From positions 17,872,649-17,936,648 of the forward strand of contig JAVDOI010000003.1 of assembly GCA_032191485.1 (NCBI GenBank): a stretch of DNA of 64,000 nucleotides, in the 5' to 3' direction. The stretch is from Leptoclinus maculatus. Its lineage: Eukaryota; Chordata; Actinopteri; Perciformes; Stichaeidae. This document shows, piece after piece, positions 1 to 12,039 of this stretch. The stretch's first letter is position 1, and each line of letters opens with the position of its first letter. The notes beneath the pieces are model-generated. The model worked only from the letters and a program-made list of their open reading frames with translations. It had not been told where the DNA came from and did not search any database. Position numbers and translations under genes: made by a program.

Positions 1-3000
1 TAACATCACATGCATAAAAAAGTAAACAAGGTCTCTGCATAGTTAAGCATAGGTGTACAGTATATATATATATATATATATATGCAGAGATTCCTCCACT
101 GAAATCTCAGGAATGACAGAAGCGGAAAGTACGAGCGTCAGACCTTTTTTTTTCGGGAGGATGAGCGCTGCTGCCCACATGGTGACACATCTTGCCGGGC
201 TCACACTTAGGAATTGTATCTCGGTTTCTCGGCAGATGTGCCTCCTACTCAGCAGCAAAAAAATAAAAACAATTTTGACGGGACCGTATGTCAGCATGAC
301 CCAATGTACCATACGCTGTTTATTTTGTCTGTGGACACACTTCATGTGAATGGGAACAGGGGTGGTGTGAGTGGGTGTGTGCTTGTGACTGGGGGTTGTA
401 TCTGCATTAAGTAAGCATATAAAAAAGCCCTGCATGATTAAAACCTTCTCTTATGAAAAGTTAAGCACAGAATATAAAGCAGCGTGACATTTTATAATGA
501 AGTCAACTTGTCAGTGCATCTCTGTGAACAAACGTTTTTTTGCAGCACTGTTTTGTATTATTGGCATTTCTCAACTGCAATTTATTGTTACCCATCGGCC
601 TCCATATGCACCAACAGCGATATATCTGCAATAAGCTCATAACAGCCCAGTGGATTATTGATCTAGGTCTAGAAATTAGATGATTTTTTTTTTTACTGTA
701 TATTAAAGCTGAAACAATTAGTCAGCAAAAATCTTAATAATATAATTTCTTCTGTAAAAATTCACAAATATTTAGTTATTTTCATTGATCATAACAAACA
801 GGACTTTGATATCACCTTTGGCTCTCGCAACTTGGGCGCTTTTCAACAACTTGCTGTCATTTAGGGCCAAATAAAGGATCTAATCATGGCAATAATCATT
901 CGATGAGGCCGAGTATAGTTTTTCATTGAAGCTCTCAGCAGAGTGTTCGAGAATAATCTGGAGCAAGGAGGACAGAAGGACGGAGCTGACTACAGGCTCC
1001 AGCCCCTCACGCTCACACACAGACTCACTGCTCCGTAACGTTTACCAGGTCAACCGCTGGCGATGAGACGTTTTACCCTCGGTCGTCCCATCTTGCAACG
1101 CGTGACTTCCCCGCGTGGTCTGCCCTCTTTATTCCTCAACCCAAATTCCTTCAAACTACGGAGTGCAAGGGATTGCATCCTTAATGACTTGTGTAATAAA
1201 TCATTCAGGCCCCGGGGCTGTGGAGAACAAGCGAAGGAACAGAAGAGGAAGAGGGAAGAGGAGTTAAAGATCTGGGATTAAAGGTTAAAGAAGGAGACAA
1301 TAAAGCAGAGTAAGGAAGGAGGAGAGACTGGAGCAAAGGTGAAGAAGAATAGGAAGAGGAAAAAGAGGCCAGGCAAACGAGGGCAAGATGGATCAGCAAG
1401 AAAGTAATGGAGAGAGTGAGAGTGATGCAGGCTTTCAGGTGTAATCTGCAGAGACCCAACTAGGAAAATAGAACAAGATATATTACCTACAGTATCTAAA
1501 AATGACACAGTAAGCACCGGAAAAAAAGCTCCAGCTCCATTCTTAGCCCCATCAAAGAGAAGAAACCAGGGGTTATTGTATGTAAAACACATGGTGCAGC
1601 AGAGTACAGTAAATAAATCATGCTGTTTCTGCTCCCCTCAGCAGAACAACAGCACGCTACGTCGTCACGGATCACCACGTCATGAAAAAGTAATGGCAAT
1701 TAAAAACATGCAAAAAAAACCCTCAAAGCTCCAACTGGAGTGTTCGGTGTTGATTTAGCACAAAGTGTCACATCATAATCCGTCAGCAAGGACAAAGAAA
1801 TCAATCAAAAACAATCAAACAAGACACAGCTCTGTGTGCCGGATGCTTTCTGAACCATTTAGGGTGCTGCAGGGAGGACACCCCCCCCCCGTAAACGTGC
1901 ACATGGTTCTCCCGTATCGTCTCACATCACAAGACCTTGAGAGGAGCCAGAGTGGACATTGATGCTCCTGGCCTTATAGGAGACAACAGAGGGGGGGGGG
2001 AGGAAGGAGGATTGCTTTTTGCATGCATCCCACCGAGCCGTCTCCAGATGAGTAGTTCAACAAGCTCAATGTGACAAACAGCTCTGTGTGTTCACTCGCT
2101 GCTGAACAAAGCCTTCAGCGTTAAGCCTGAAGACTAAGTTCTGTTCAACCTCAACGTTCCAGTTGCAGTATTGTAGAAAATCTAAATAATATCCAAACTA
2201 TGAATCATGCAAGATTCAATATCGCACAGGCTTTTATAATATACGATGGTACGTTCCAATTACAATTTTTTAACTTGTTTTTCACTTCAGCCACGGCAGC
2301 GCTGAAACGGAGGCCTGGCTTTTTTTTTTTTACACATTGCACATTTAGGTGAAGTTCATAAATAGGAAAGGAGCAGGAATATTTCATACGAAGGTCTGAC
2401 CACAACTCTACTGTGTGTTTGATGTTCGGTTGTACTTCGGTGGTGCTGCAACAGAAGCTACCATCGTCATACAGCCTTTTCACATCAATTAAATATTGTT
2501 GAGCAAGTGCAGCAGTCATACACAGTTTCCAACCTTCCTGACACTGTTTTGCGGCTTTTCCTTTTTCCAACTTCTTCTCTTTGCATATCAATGCCAGCTT
2601 TACTAAACATTCCTCTGTTTCACATGCTTTTACTGTGTAATCCCTCATCCACTCTTTGACTCGCGTAAAAAGCCCAATGACTTATTCATGCTGATGGATT
2701 TTCCCTGTATGCTGCCTGATCCGTCTTTTCCCACAGTCAGCTCATACTGGATGTGGCCCTGTGGGCCCCGCAGCACCCTGTTACATATGCTACCGGAGTT
2801 ATGGAACTGCCAGAGCTACCTGCCTCGCAGCCATGACACAATGTCTTTATTAATAAGCCTGTCCCCCAAAGTTTAGATGAAACATCTCCTCTGTCGGCTT
2901 TGTTCACACGCTTCCTCAAGATGAATTGCCTGAGCTTTTTGCGAAATGGACTCACATTCTGCAGCAGCTAAACATCAGATTAACGCACATTAGAGGCCGT

Positions 3001-4736
3001 CAAGGTTGCTTGATGACGTAAAGAGCAAAACATACCAGTACTTTGACTTGTAAGGATTAAAGTTGAGCTCCATGAAAGCCTGTTTACAGGTGTTAGGAGA
3101 GTACTTTTTGCAAATGTGAAAAAAAAGTATACTTTTGTATCTTCAGAGGGAGCTGCGTGAAACTTGAAAAACTGCCTCGAATGATGTCACTTGAGTCAGT
3201 TGGGGCTGAAGACGACAAGTTTGAAGTTTGAAGTGTAGTTAGAAAGAAGTGAGTTTAGCTGCTCCTCATCTCTGCTTGAGAACAGCGGCATTAAAGGCTA
3301 CATTAGCCGCTACTAGCATAACACACACAACCGTCCAACCTAACTCTTAATAGTAGAGTTAAATTATGAACTGCAAAACTTGACAACTGCTTAAAGAACA
3401 TACGTTCACAATAATGTGAGGGTCAAACTCATGGAGAGATTGTATTTTTAAACAGTAAACAGAGGAAGATCAAGGACCTAAAAAGGTGTCCAGACTCGGA
3501 GGTGGTATAAGCCAAAAGGTTAAAGGTCAACATGTCACAAAAAACAACTAGACAGGATGGAAAAAAAACCTTTTTTTGCAAGCAAGGCAGGAGAAATAGT
3601 CAACACAAATGAGTGTGTCAAATTCCAAGAAAGACATAAGAAAATGGATGAATGGTTGAAATCAATAAACGCAAAGCACAGACTGTTTTCCCCGTCTTCC
3701 TCTATTTATTAGTCGTGTTTTTGTTGTTCTGTCCAACTTCATTCTGCTGCAGTGTTGACCGGATCTCCCTAATAACGGGTAAAGAAAAAGTAAATAAAAT
3801 TCCATGACATGCAATCGGTGGATCAATACACTTGGCTCCGAGCAAACCACTCTAATTTGGGAGAGCTTCAGAAGTTTACCGCTTCACGTATCAGTTGACT
3901 CTGCAGTCTTCAGAATCAGTCTATACTTGACATCTAGCAGAGGCAGAAAAAAAAAAGCATGTTTCCCTCTCTGTTCCTGCATCGTCTCCTCCATTTTCTT
4001 CCTCTCACTAATGCACTCCTGTCACCGGGGAGTTGGATAGCATAGTGCAAGCTAACGAAAATCCACAGTGACGGCAAACCTCTCACTTAAAACCTTAATA
4101 ACATACTCAGAAAGAAGTTAAACCGCCTGGAGAAATTGATTCTTCTTTTAACACCGCCAACGCAATCATTCAGGGTTAAAGAAAAGGAGGTTAGGATGAA
4201 AACACACTTGTGCTTTGTTCTTTGAAACAGTTTGTGAAGAGTAAGGGCCATATGGAGTATAGGTGACAAGCTGAAATGATGAATATGTAAGTTATTTTAA
4301 GAAAAAGGAGCACCTAAGAGTGCATAACACTACCTTTGGAAGGGAAAACATCACAACCTTTTTCGGAGTTTGCCTATGAATTATTCAAAGCCAAGTCAGT
4401 GAACAATTGGGGCAGAGCTACGGCTTCCTGGAAATAAATAAATGACTACCCTATACATTCAATAGAGGGGACACCGCTTTGTAAGCTCAGACTCTTGCTG
4501 CTACCTTTTTTCCAGGATGGGAAACTAACACTTGCTCACATCGCAGCTCGAGCTCCCTGCGATCCCGACCCGGTTTAAACACAAACACAAGTTGGCGAAG
4601 GGAGGGGGCATGATTGGAAAAGTGTTATCTCTCTCTGTCTCATCAGAGAGGCAGCGGAGGGTGGAATAACTCTCTCCGAAAACACATCGCAGACGCACAA
4701 AACACAACACACAGCTCTTCCATCAGGACCCGGTAC
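1..4736 (-). other. Intron of the beta-spectrin gene (left flank)
   Basis: No exon that I can support. The second coding exon of beta-spectrin should encode the start of the first calponin-homology domain (around KTFTKWVNSH); I searched for it by eye and did not find it, so the intron appears to run off the left edge. The stretch holds a TA dinucleotide run (59-83), a weak relic of a dispersed fish repeat near 705-800, homopolymer A/T/C/G tracts, and an isolated 147-codon minus-strand frame at 2,205-2,648 with no recognised family. Confidence 0.6.
59..83. repeat. (TA)n microsatellite
   Basis: About 12 uninterrupted TA units, in spectrin intron sequence. Confidence 0.9.
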
Positions 4737-5307
4737 CTTGCAACTGCCTGAAGCGCCCATCCAGGATGGAGTTGAAACAGATGTTGGAGGTGCTGTAACT
4801 CAGCCAGCGCGCCCGCTTCATACTTTTAGCTGAGGAGGAGGAGGAGGAAGAGAGGAGGGCGGGGGGAGCTTGAGGGTGAGAGGGCCGCCGGTGCCGGGGG
4901 GTGCAGGAGGAGGACGAGGAGGACGACGAAGAGAAGGGGGAGAGTCCCACGGGCGCCACGGCGACCGGGATGTGCAGGAGAGAGCCGTTCCTCTCTGGGT
5001 GGTGTTCAGGCTCCTGCTGCTTCTTGCTGCTGCTGCTGCTGCTGCTTCCCCTCGCTGCCTTCCTGCTTTCGGTTCTCTGGGTCCGGTGGACCGGCGGGGT
5101 GCTCCTGCTCCGGCTGATGCTCATGCCGACCCGGACGGGGGCCTCCTTCTCTGCCGGGGCATAGGGTCGGCCGGCAGCCTCCTTGGTCCCTCCGCTGCTG
5201 CCCCGGCTGGATGTGGTCTCCCTGCTGCTGGCCTTCAGGCTGATCTTGACCTCTCGGAGCCGGGGTTGGCTTATAGGGGCAGCGCGCAGCAGGCACGGGC
5301 TGCTCAT
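4737..5307 (-). CDS. sptb: Alternative first coding exon of beta-spectrin (serine-rich N-terminus)
   Basis: This exon encodes 190 aa plus one base. I chose the ATG at 5,307 (A at -3, begins MSSPCLLRAAP); the frame continues upstream without a better ATG. It ends at CAAG with a GTACCG donor, in phase 1, exactly the phase of the usual first coding exon at 7,567. The last residues, LDGRFRQLQ, correspond to LEGRFKQLQ, which in the short human SPTBN1 isoform joins directly to the DEREAVQ sequence opening the actin-binding domain. The rest is basic and low-complexity: serine runs encoded by AGC/TCC-type repeats, an R/S-rich segment (SISRSRSTPP) and RAARW-like basic patches. The SPTBN1 short head is only about 36 aa, so this is an expanded version. 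Its role in the family is to replace the usual N-terminal segment in an alternatively initiated transcript. A separate unrelated gene is possible but less likely given the phase and motif match. Confidence 0.7.
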
Positions 5308-5660
5308 CTTGACCCCCCCAAACAACAACAAGACAGCCTGGAGCCAGCAGAGGAGCTTGGCACTCCGCGTCTCTCCTCTTCTCTGTCTCTTGGCTCTCTG
5401 TCCTCCTTTTCCAGATCTCTCTTGTGTTCACTCCTGCTCCCTCCCTCCCTCCCTCCTTCGTCTCTCTTTCTCACTCTCTCCTCACTGCCGCCGTGATGAT
5501 GCTATGCCTCCACTCTCTGGCAGCCCTTTGGTTCACTTCAGAGTGGTTTCTTTAGCCCCATCCATGCATACAATATGTTTCAGTATGTCCACGTGCTCAC
5601 AGGACTCCCTCCCTCTACGCAGCGCTCCCACTCAGTCGTGACATCACTGACTGTGAAGTG
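5308..5660 (-). promoter_or_regulatory. Probable internal promoter / 5' UTR of the alternative spectrin exon
   Basis: Upstream of the 5,307 ATG the transcript strand is purine-rich: GGGA repeats at about 5,430-5,457 and a GA-rich stretch to about 5,490, next to GC-rich sequence rich in CpG across 4,800-5,300. No TATA box stands out. Promoter activity is inferred from position and composition only. Confidence 0.35.
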
Positions 5661-6683
5661 TAATTCCTGTGCCAATAATCCAATATGAAACTGTCTATCT
5701 CAAAAGGAACATGTCTTTTTTAGGTTTATGTAAGGAGGAGTGCAAATGGATGGCTACTCAATATGCTATGTACGGGCTTTGATGGCAAGCCGGGTACATA
5801 TTTCTAAGTTCACAAGCTGTAAATCAGCAGCGAGCGTCATTCAGAGCCTCTCTCATCTCCTGCCTCTCCTCCCTCTTTTACCACTCTCTCTCTCTCTCTG
5901 TCTCTCTCTCTCTCTCTTTCTCTCTAACAGGAAACACTGATTGCATTACAGAAACATCAGTGCAGCAGCACTCTAACACAATATCACCAACACCCACACA
6001 GAAGCCTTCATCACTTAAAGAGACAGCAAGAGAAGCGGTGAGAGCGCTGCCCAATAAACGGTGTGGACACGACTAAATCTTTCATGCCACCCAGATGTTG
6101 GGCTGGATATCAAACCTCAATGCTTTGTATTGGGTCAAATGTTCAAATCAGTTATTGAACTAGTTATCCTCCTTTCATTATATCAAACCCCCTTTTTTAT
6201 ACTATTTATGGCCAGCACCTTTTCAGAAATAGACATTTAATGCACTTGCAGTCTGCAAACTGCTTCTCGGTTTCAGTCAGACGACCACCGCTGTAATGTT
6301 TGAATGAATGAACACAACACACAATTGGTTAACCCTCCCGTCTAGACTACAAGTATATCCGTGAGGTTGATACCCAATCATCTGACGCAACGCTCAGACA
6401 AGGTTTGTTGCCTAAACCTAAAGGAGATTTCTGGCAGTAAGCCCTGAAGGCAAACCTCTCCCCCATGTGCACAGGATTGTGTGTTTGAGGTCAACTCAAA
6501 ATAAACTACAGTGGCCAGTGTTCATGGTAATGAAGGAACATGTCACTCAGTGTGGCTCATTGATGTGTTTTTTTTTAGGACAACAATGGAGCTCTATGGC
6601 ACTCACGGGCAATACTCGCTGGAGGTTTCAGGTCATTGTTGGTTTTGGTCTTTTCATGTGATTTGGCTACAGTAGGCGTGATG

Positions 6684-6709
6684 ACACACACACACACACA
6701 CACACACAC
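6684..6709. repeat. (CA)n microsatellite
   Basis: About 13 CA units in spectrin intron. Confidence 0.9.
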
Positions 6710-7258
6710 GGACTCATGAAGGTAAAAACAGTACCAGAGTCACGGCTGGTAAAAGAGGTTTGTAGAATAACAAGTTTATATCTTTCAAATGAAGTTATGA
6801 CAAAAGTGTTTTGGTGTCCGTATCAAAACTCGAGCATCATATCCGCACTGGTTATGAAAAGATTTCAGTGCCGTCTCCACGGAGCCCAATTCATGTTTTC
6901 CCACTTTGTGGCTGCTGACCTCCCTTGTGACTACGGATTTACGAAAAAATATTCACGGTGGGGGCCCCCCAACTCCCTGTTTCTGTTACGCTTCCGTCCA
7001 CCGCAGAAACATTTCTGCTATTTTAAAAAAACCCCAAGCAGTCGCTCCACAGGTGGAGTAACGGCTCACCAGCTCAGCCTGAAATGCCAGAGATGTGTGT
7101 GCTATGGGAGGCAGACGGGCGGGGCAGCTGTCCAGATCGGTCAGACGCTGGACATTCTGGGAATGTGCAAAGCGATCCCAGTTACTTGCAGAGGGTGCGG
7201 AGCGGTTGTCAGGCCTCAGCTGCTGGGGGTGTGTGACACCACGAGTAACATGTACACA

Positions 7259-7261
<3 letters not shown>

Positions 7262-7294
<33 letters not shown>
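7262..7294. repeat. (CA)n microsatellite
   Basis: About 16 CA units in spectrin intron. Confidence 0.9.
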
Positions 7295-7299
<5 letters not shown>

Positions 7300-7566
7300 A
7301 ACAACACATGCAGAGCTCTAGTTTACAGCTTTGGAGTAAAATCATGGGTCAACTGGAAAAGAATTGTGATTTTGTTTTTGAATGAATCTTAGTGAAGGTC
7401 AGTGACACATTCAAGCCCGTTCAAACCTGCCAAAGTTAAACAGACCCCCAATTATAGCTCAACCTTTCTGACCTTCTCACGTTCTTAAAAAGACGCTGTC
7501 ATGTCAAAAATGTGCCGCACAAACGCCTCAGGGAGGGCGCAGCCTGTTTACTATGCATGCACTCAC

Positions 7567-7711
7567 CTGCGAGGGCCTTGATGCGCGAGCGCTCAAACAG
7601 CCTGGCGGAGGTGTTGTCATTGTCTAGGTCCTCGTCGGGGAGGCAGAAGCGGGTGTTGATGCGGCTGTACTGCTGCGTGATCTCCGCATTGTCAAAGTCT
7701 GTGGAAGTCAT
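7567..7711 (-). CDS. sptb: Beta-spectrin, usual first coding exon (gene partial)
   Basis: Encodes 48 aa plus one base, from ATG 7,711 to a GTGAGT donor after 7,567. It begins MTSTDFDNAE and ends SARLFERSRIKALA, the invariant vertebrate beta-spectrin segment just before the tandem calponin-homology actin-binding domain. The segment YSRIN-R followed by a PDE-LDNDN stretch is closest to what I remember of erythroid SPTB; SPTBN1, SPTBN2 and SPTBN4 differ more there. Beta-spectrin pairs with alpha-spectrin as flexible tetramers that crosslink short actin filaments and bind ankyrin under the plasma membrane. Only the N-terminal end is in the window; the remaining exons should lie to the left. Identity as a beta-spectrin is firm. 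Assignment to sptb rather than another paralogue is likely but would need the rest of the protein. Confidence 0.85.
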
Positions 7712-7841
7712 GGCGGTAGCCAGCGTGGCCAGCGGGCGAGGGGGGGCCGTCAGGCGGCGGCCCTCGGGTGGTCTTGGGTGTGGAGGGAAAGGAGTGGAGG
7801 GGGCGAAATGGACAGGATGGACCTGGAATACCGGAGGTAGT
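7712..7841 (-). other. 5' UTR part of the spectrin first coding exon
   Basis: A pyrimidine-rich acceptor (CTCTCTGTTTCAG) ends at 7,842, giving an exon 7,841-7,567 whose first 130 nt are untranslated. This implies at least one upstream non-coding exon, which fits the GC-rich region with a good donor at 12,430. Confidence 0.6.
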
Positions 7842-8044
7842 CTGAAACAGAGAGGAGAGACAGACAGAAGAGGAGTTGTTATGATGAGTAACTGGGGTTC
7901 AAATGAGACTAAACAATGTTTACACATTCAGAGATTTTTGTCAGAGAAAGAGTCGATGTAAGAATTTCTAACAAAGTAAGTTAATTCTTTTATGGAAAGA
8001 CCATATCAGAGGCAAATTAATATTTCAAACAGGATACTGTATGG

Positions 8045-8210
8045 TACGGCTGCAACGATTAGTGCAACGTTTCAGTTGATTCATTTGAGGTTCCAGTTAA
8101 GAAATTTAATTGGCTTCGTTTTGGCCTCAAAAACATCGTATTGGACATTTTTCACTGTTTTCTAATGTTTTAAACACCAATAATAAGACAAATACAAATA
8201 AAAAAGAACA
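8045..8210. mobile_element. Relic of a dispersed fish repeat (GCTGCAACGATTAG type)
   Basis: Starts with the GCTGCAACGATTAG end found at the edges of many teleost non-autonomous elements, then AT-rich text with the AAAATGTC-like internal spacing. Degenerate and without coding capacity. Family assignment is from memory. Confidence 0.5.
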
Positions 8211-8727
8211 ATTTAAAGCCCCACTGTCGGGGAAATGATGCTAACTTGTGAATCCAGCTTTCTCCGTAAGGACCACCACCTCGCTGGTTTGTAATTTGCT
8301 GTTAAGTTTCAATTTATCAACCCCACCGGGGAGGAGCTGTATCTGTACGTGACAATGAGAATGTCATTTAGGCAATTTGAAGAAATCTATGTGATCTCAG
8401 ATGTGGTGCAGGTATATTTTTACACGCCTATCATAGCTTTTCAAATTGGCCCCACAAGCTCCTGTGCCCCCCTCGCAATCTCCATTTTGTGTGCGTGTCC
8501 CTTTGCTCAACCGCCACTCCGGCAGTGTGTGTGTGTGTCTGTGTGTATTCTTTGTGTGGAATGGCGGGTTGAAGGGTAGCAGCTCAGATAGCTGTCTATC
8601 TGGGTGCAGCATAGCTCTCTTATCATGCCACACAAGGGGGGGTGGGGGGGAGGGCAACCCCTCTGGACAGCCCGACATGACGAAGCCACCGTCTTTTGAA
8701 TGATGCAGCTCACGTAGTTTGAACTGC

Positions 8728-8730
<3 letters not shown>

Positions 8731-8795
<65 letters not shown>
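8731..8795. repeat. (TG)n microsatellite
   Basis: About 32 TG units. Repeat-only frames on either strand are artefacts. Confidence 0.95.
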
Positions 8796-8798
<3 letters not shown>

Positions 8799-9017
8799 TG
8801 CGTTTCCGTTGGTGGCTTTTTGTGAGAAGCACGTGAGGTAAAATGAGGCGGGAAAATACAACTTGCGTTGATACTGTAGTACACCAAGGTGGAGAAAAAG
8901 GAAGTGTTGTCATGCGGCACTACTACAGTCACTGAACACCACATATTTCTGGAATATTTTTTGTCATCAGAAATTTAAGTGAGGACATTACAACTACAAT
9001 TAAAGATAATGCAAGTT

Positions 9018-9146
9018 TACAGTGGTGCAAAGTAACATATTTGCCTCTGAATTATAGTGGAGCACAAAGTAGCAGAACATGTAAATACTCAAGTAAAGTA
9101 CTTGAATATTTGACAGTGCTTGAGTAAATATACTTTCCATCACTGC
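9018..9146. mobile_element. Short hAT-like MITE relic (CAGTGGTG ends)
   Basis: Begins ACAGTGGTGCAAAGTAAC and ends TACTTTCCATCACTG, with AAGTACTTGA-type internal text. These ends and internal words match a very common teleost non-autonomous element. Internally deleted. Confidence 0.6.
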
Positions 9147-9804
9147 TGATTGACTTCACCACTGATCTGCTTTCAGAGAAGAGGCCCTTCAGTGCAGCAC
9201 AATGAGGGCACCCTACAGGTCTCCCTCCTCCTGCTCAGTATCAGTCCTCTGCAGAGGGCTCTTATCGAATGCTCCACCCACCACTGGGGATCCCCTTATC
9301 ACCTCACACACACAAGCTGAACAGGGCCACTGCACAACACACTCAAACTGCACAAACCCTCTTTACACGCCGTACTAAAAACCCCCAGTATCCACAAGCC
9401 GTCAGCTGTTCAAAAGAAACCTATAAGACTCTAATCGTGTCGAAGGGGCTGACTGACTGCATGCCTCCAAACACAAAACCGCAGCAAATTAGGTGTGTGA
9501 GCTGGGACTTGTACTCCGTGAGACGGCACTAGGCTCCATTTAGAGCTGTATTAAAGGCAAGCTGGCCTCCTACTTATAGTCAATCCTGTGACGGGAAGTT
9601 CACCGCCTGCCACAGCAAGTGTGTGTCTGTCAATAGTTGTCCTCTTGTGGTGTCCTTGAAGCAAGAGGCAGAACTCTTGCATACCTCACTCACAAGTAGG
9701 TCACCCTGTCAGCCACGAGCCTCTGTAACGCAGAATAAACGTCTAAAAATAAAATGAAATCGCCTTCATTAAAGTGCCGAGGAAGTGTTAGATATGTTTC
9801 CATT

Positions 9805-10172
9805 ACAGCTGCAACGAACAACTATTTTCCTCATCGACTAACCTTTCAATTAGGTTTAATGCAAAGCTATAAGGATTAATGGATTATCAGATTAGTTCAG
9901 CTTGATCAACGGAAAAATAAATAAATATAATATGATCAAAGTAATTAAATGAAGTTGTTGTTATATACAATTAAAAGTCCAAAACCGTATATGCCATTTA
10001 GAATGTCAAACAGTAGAAAGAGAAGCAGGAAATCCTCTCATCTAAGAGGCTCATAACAGTGAATGTGCCACTTTTTGTCTTAAAATAATGACGCTTATAA
10101 TGATCAACATTTGAACAATAAATATCCCGGCAATCAACCAGCTCATCAATAACTAATCCCTTCAGCCCTCGT
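9805..10172. mobile_element. Relic of a dispersed fish repeat (GCTGCAACGAA type)
   Basis: Opens with CAGCTGCAACGAACAACTATTTTC and carries inner words such as GGATTATCAGATTAG and AAAAGTCCAAAACC before ending in TCATCAATAACTAATC. This is the usual architecture of a common non-autonomous fish repeat. No open frame. Confidence 0.55.
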
Positions 10173-10938
10173 TCCTACGTGTCAGAATTCCATAAAGAGA
10201 AGATCATTAAGACATAAATGATGTAATCCCATTATAAGTAATGTTATCGTTGTTAACACTATGAGGTATTTGACATGAGGCTGATACAAATAACAAACCT
10301 TTAAGTTTTTATTGGCCTGTGAGACAGATCATGTAATACTTTGGCACCCTCTTGTATTGCTTTCTACCACCTCTAAAAGGCCTCGGCACACGGTCGGTCC
10401 ACAGTACTTCATCATTTTCGTGGCTCCACATTGTGAGATGACGACTCAAATGCTCTGGATGATTTTTCAGAAGTTGTTTAAATGCCAAAAGGGGGGATGA
10501 TTAAAATGTCGGCTTCAATTTCTCCAGATATTCAAGTGCTGCCAAACGTTTTTTGGGGGAAAATGGTGAAAAGGTGTGAATGAGATTTTTACTCGAGATA
10601 GAATAAACAAAAATTGTTTTGAGGTGTGAGAAAAAAACCCAATTCTTTCATGATGACCTTTCCACTGCTTGTGATTTTAATCGACTGCACCTGTTTTCCT
10701 CTTTCGTTGTTACTGCCGAACGACACTGTAAACAAACATGTCCGACGTAAACATCGAATCAGCACCTGAGATGAATAATAACTGTGGAAACGTTGCTCCC
10801 AGCTGTAAGTACTCCGTGTTTATGCAAGGCACTCTGAGGAGCACAGCACATTAAGCTGTGAGCACATTATTCTGAGCAGCACGGATTCAGATGGAGAGGA
10901 TGAAATAAGAGACGGGTGTGGTCGAGATGAATGACCTA

Positions 10939-10940
<2 letters not shown>

Positions 10941-10977
<37 letters not shown>
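10941..10977. repeat. (GT)n microsatellite
   Basis: About 18 GT units in spectrin intron. Confidence 0.9.
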
Positions 10978-10984
<7 letters not shown>

Positions 10985-11596
10985 AGCAGCAACTGGACTG
11001 AGGAAAGGGAGGCCTGTGGTCCGGCAGAGAGTAAATCTGAGGCATAAATACAGAGTGGACAGAGATCAATATGGAAGGAGAGGAGGAAGGGGGGGGGGGG
11101 GGGCTGGGTACTGGCCTGATTGACTATCAAAGTCTGCAGCTCAAAAAAAAAAAATCTCCTCAAACTGCCAATAGCATCGGACTAACCACTACTCATGTAC
11201 TTTAACAAGATGCAAGAAAGAAAACGGGGGAGTTGAGCATAAAAACACTCTGTTCAGCATAATCCATACTTTATTGATTGATTATGAACACAGGCTGTGA
11301 GGGAAATAAGTCTCTTTGTCGTGGTCAATAATGTTTTGACTGCAACAATGCTGAGCTTGGTTATAATGAATCGATAGTAAACTGTTTCTGGAGTGTGTTT
11401 ACAAGTCCCAGCTCGTCCAGACATGGAGTCACACTCACAAACTTGTCCTTTTAAGGGGAGCGAGGGGCAGCGTCTCTTTCACTCATGGGAACATTTTATT
11501 TCTCTTGTTATTCCAGAAGCCACCAAACTGTATCTGATCAAGGATGGAATAAGCACGTTATGAAATTGTGGGAAGTACCTGGGCTAAGGTTCACAT

Positions 11597-12006
11597 CAGT
11601 GGTGAAATATAACTAAGTATATCTACTCAAATCCTGTAGCTAAGTACACATTTGAGGTACTTTAAACTTGAGTATTTCCATTGTATGCACAACATGTGAG
11701 AGGGAAATAGCCATGTGTAGTTTAAACTCCGCTACATCAGTAATAATAATAGTAATAGCAAATAGTATTAATAATAATAAACAAGATGATAGTAGTGTAA
11801 CATTTTTCTGAGTGTAGTACTCTCATGTTGATACTTTTAAGTACATTTTGATAATTGTGTACTTTTACTTAGGTGATATTTCCTATTAAGGACTTTTTTT
11901 TTTACATATAATGGAGTATTTTTTATATATAATGGAGTATTTTTTTATACTGCAGCACTGACATTTTTACTCGAGTAAAGTATCTAAATACTTTCTCCAT
12001 CACTCT
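11597..12006. mobile_element. Near full-length hAT-like MITE (CAGTGGTG...CATCACT)
   Basis: About 410 bp with a left end CAGTGGTGAAATATAACTAAG and a right end TAAATACTTTCTCCATCACT. The body has the recurrent AAGTAC/TTTACTT words and a central TAATAATAA tract. It is non-coding and its ends are imperfect inverted repeats. It sits just downstream, in transcript direction, of the spectrin promoter region. Confidence 0.65.
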
Positions 12007-12039
12007 TTAGGATCAGAGAAAACTTTTGGAGGGCGCACT

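Larger units (their letters stand above)
5661..7566 (-). other. Spectrin intron between the two alternative first exons
   Basis: No exon seen. It contains a TC-rich tract (about 5,878-5,928) and CA repeats at 6,684-6,709 and 7,262-7,294. The frames present are short and mostly follow these repeats. Confidence 0.6.

Noticed and set aside
1205..1699. Minus-strand frames of 67-104 codons
   Set aside because: Low-complexity Ser/Leu/Phe text from GA-rich DNA; no family match and no splicing context.
4737..5307. The serine-rich frame as the first exon of a separate gene
   Set aside because: Its phase-1 donor and GRFRQLQ end match the known alternative spectrin head, and it sits between the usual first exon and the missing exon 2 on the same strand.
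4870..5496. Plus-strand frames and a second minus frame over the alternative spectrin exon
   Set aside because: Shadows of the GC-rich minus-strand exon; only the frame ending GRFRQLQ has homology and a phased donor.
8397..8944. Minus-strand frames of 145-154 codons
   Set aside because: Their bodies come from the TG microsatellite at 8,731-8,795; no conserved flanking protein.
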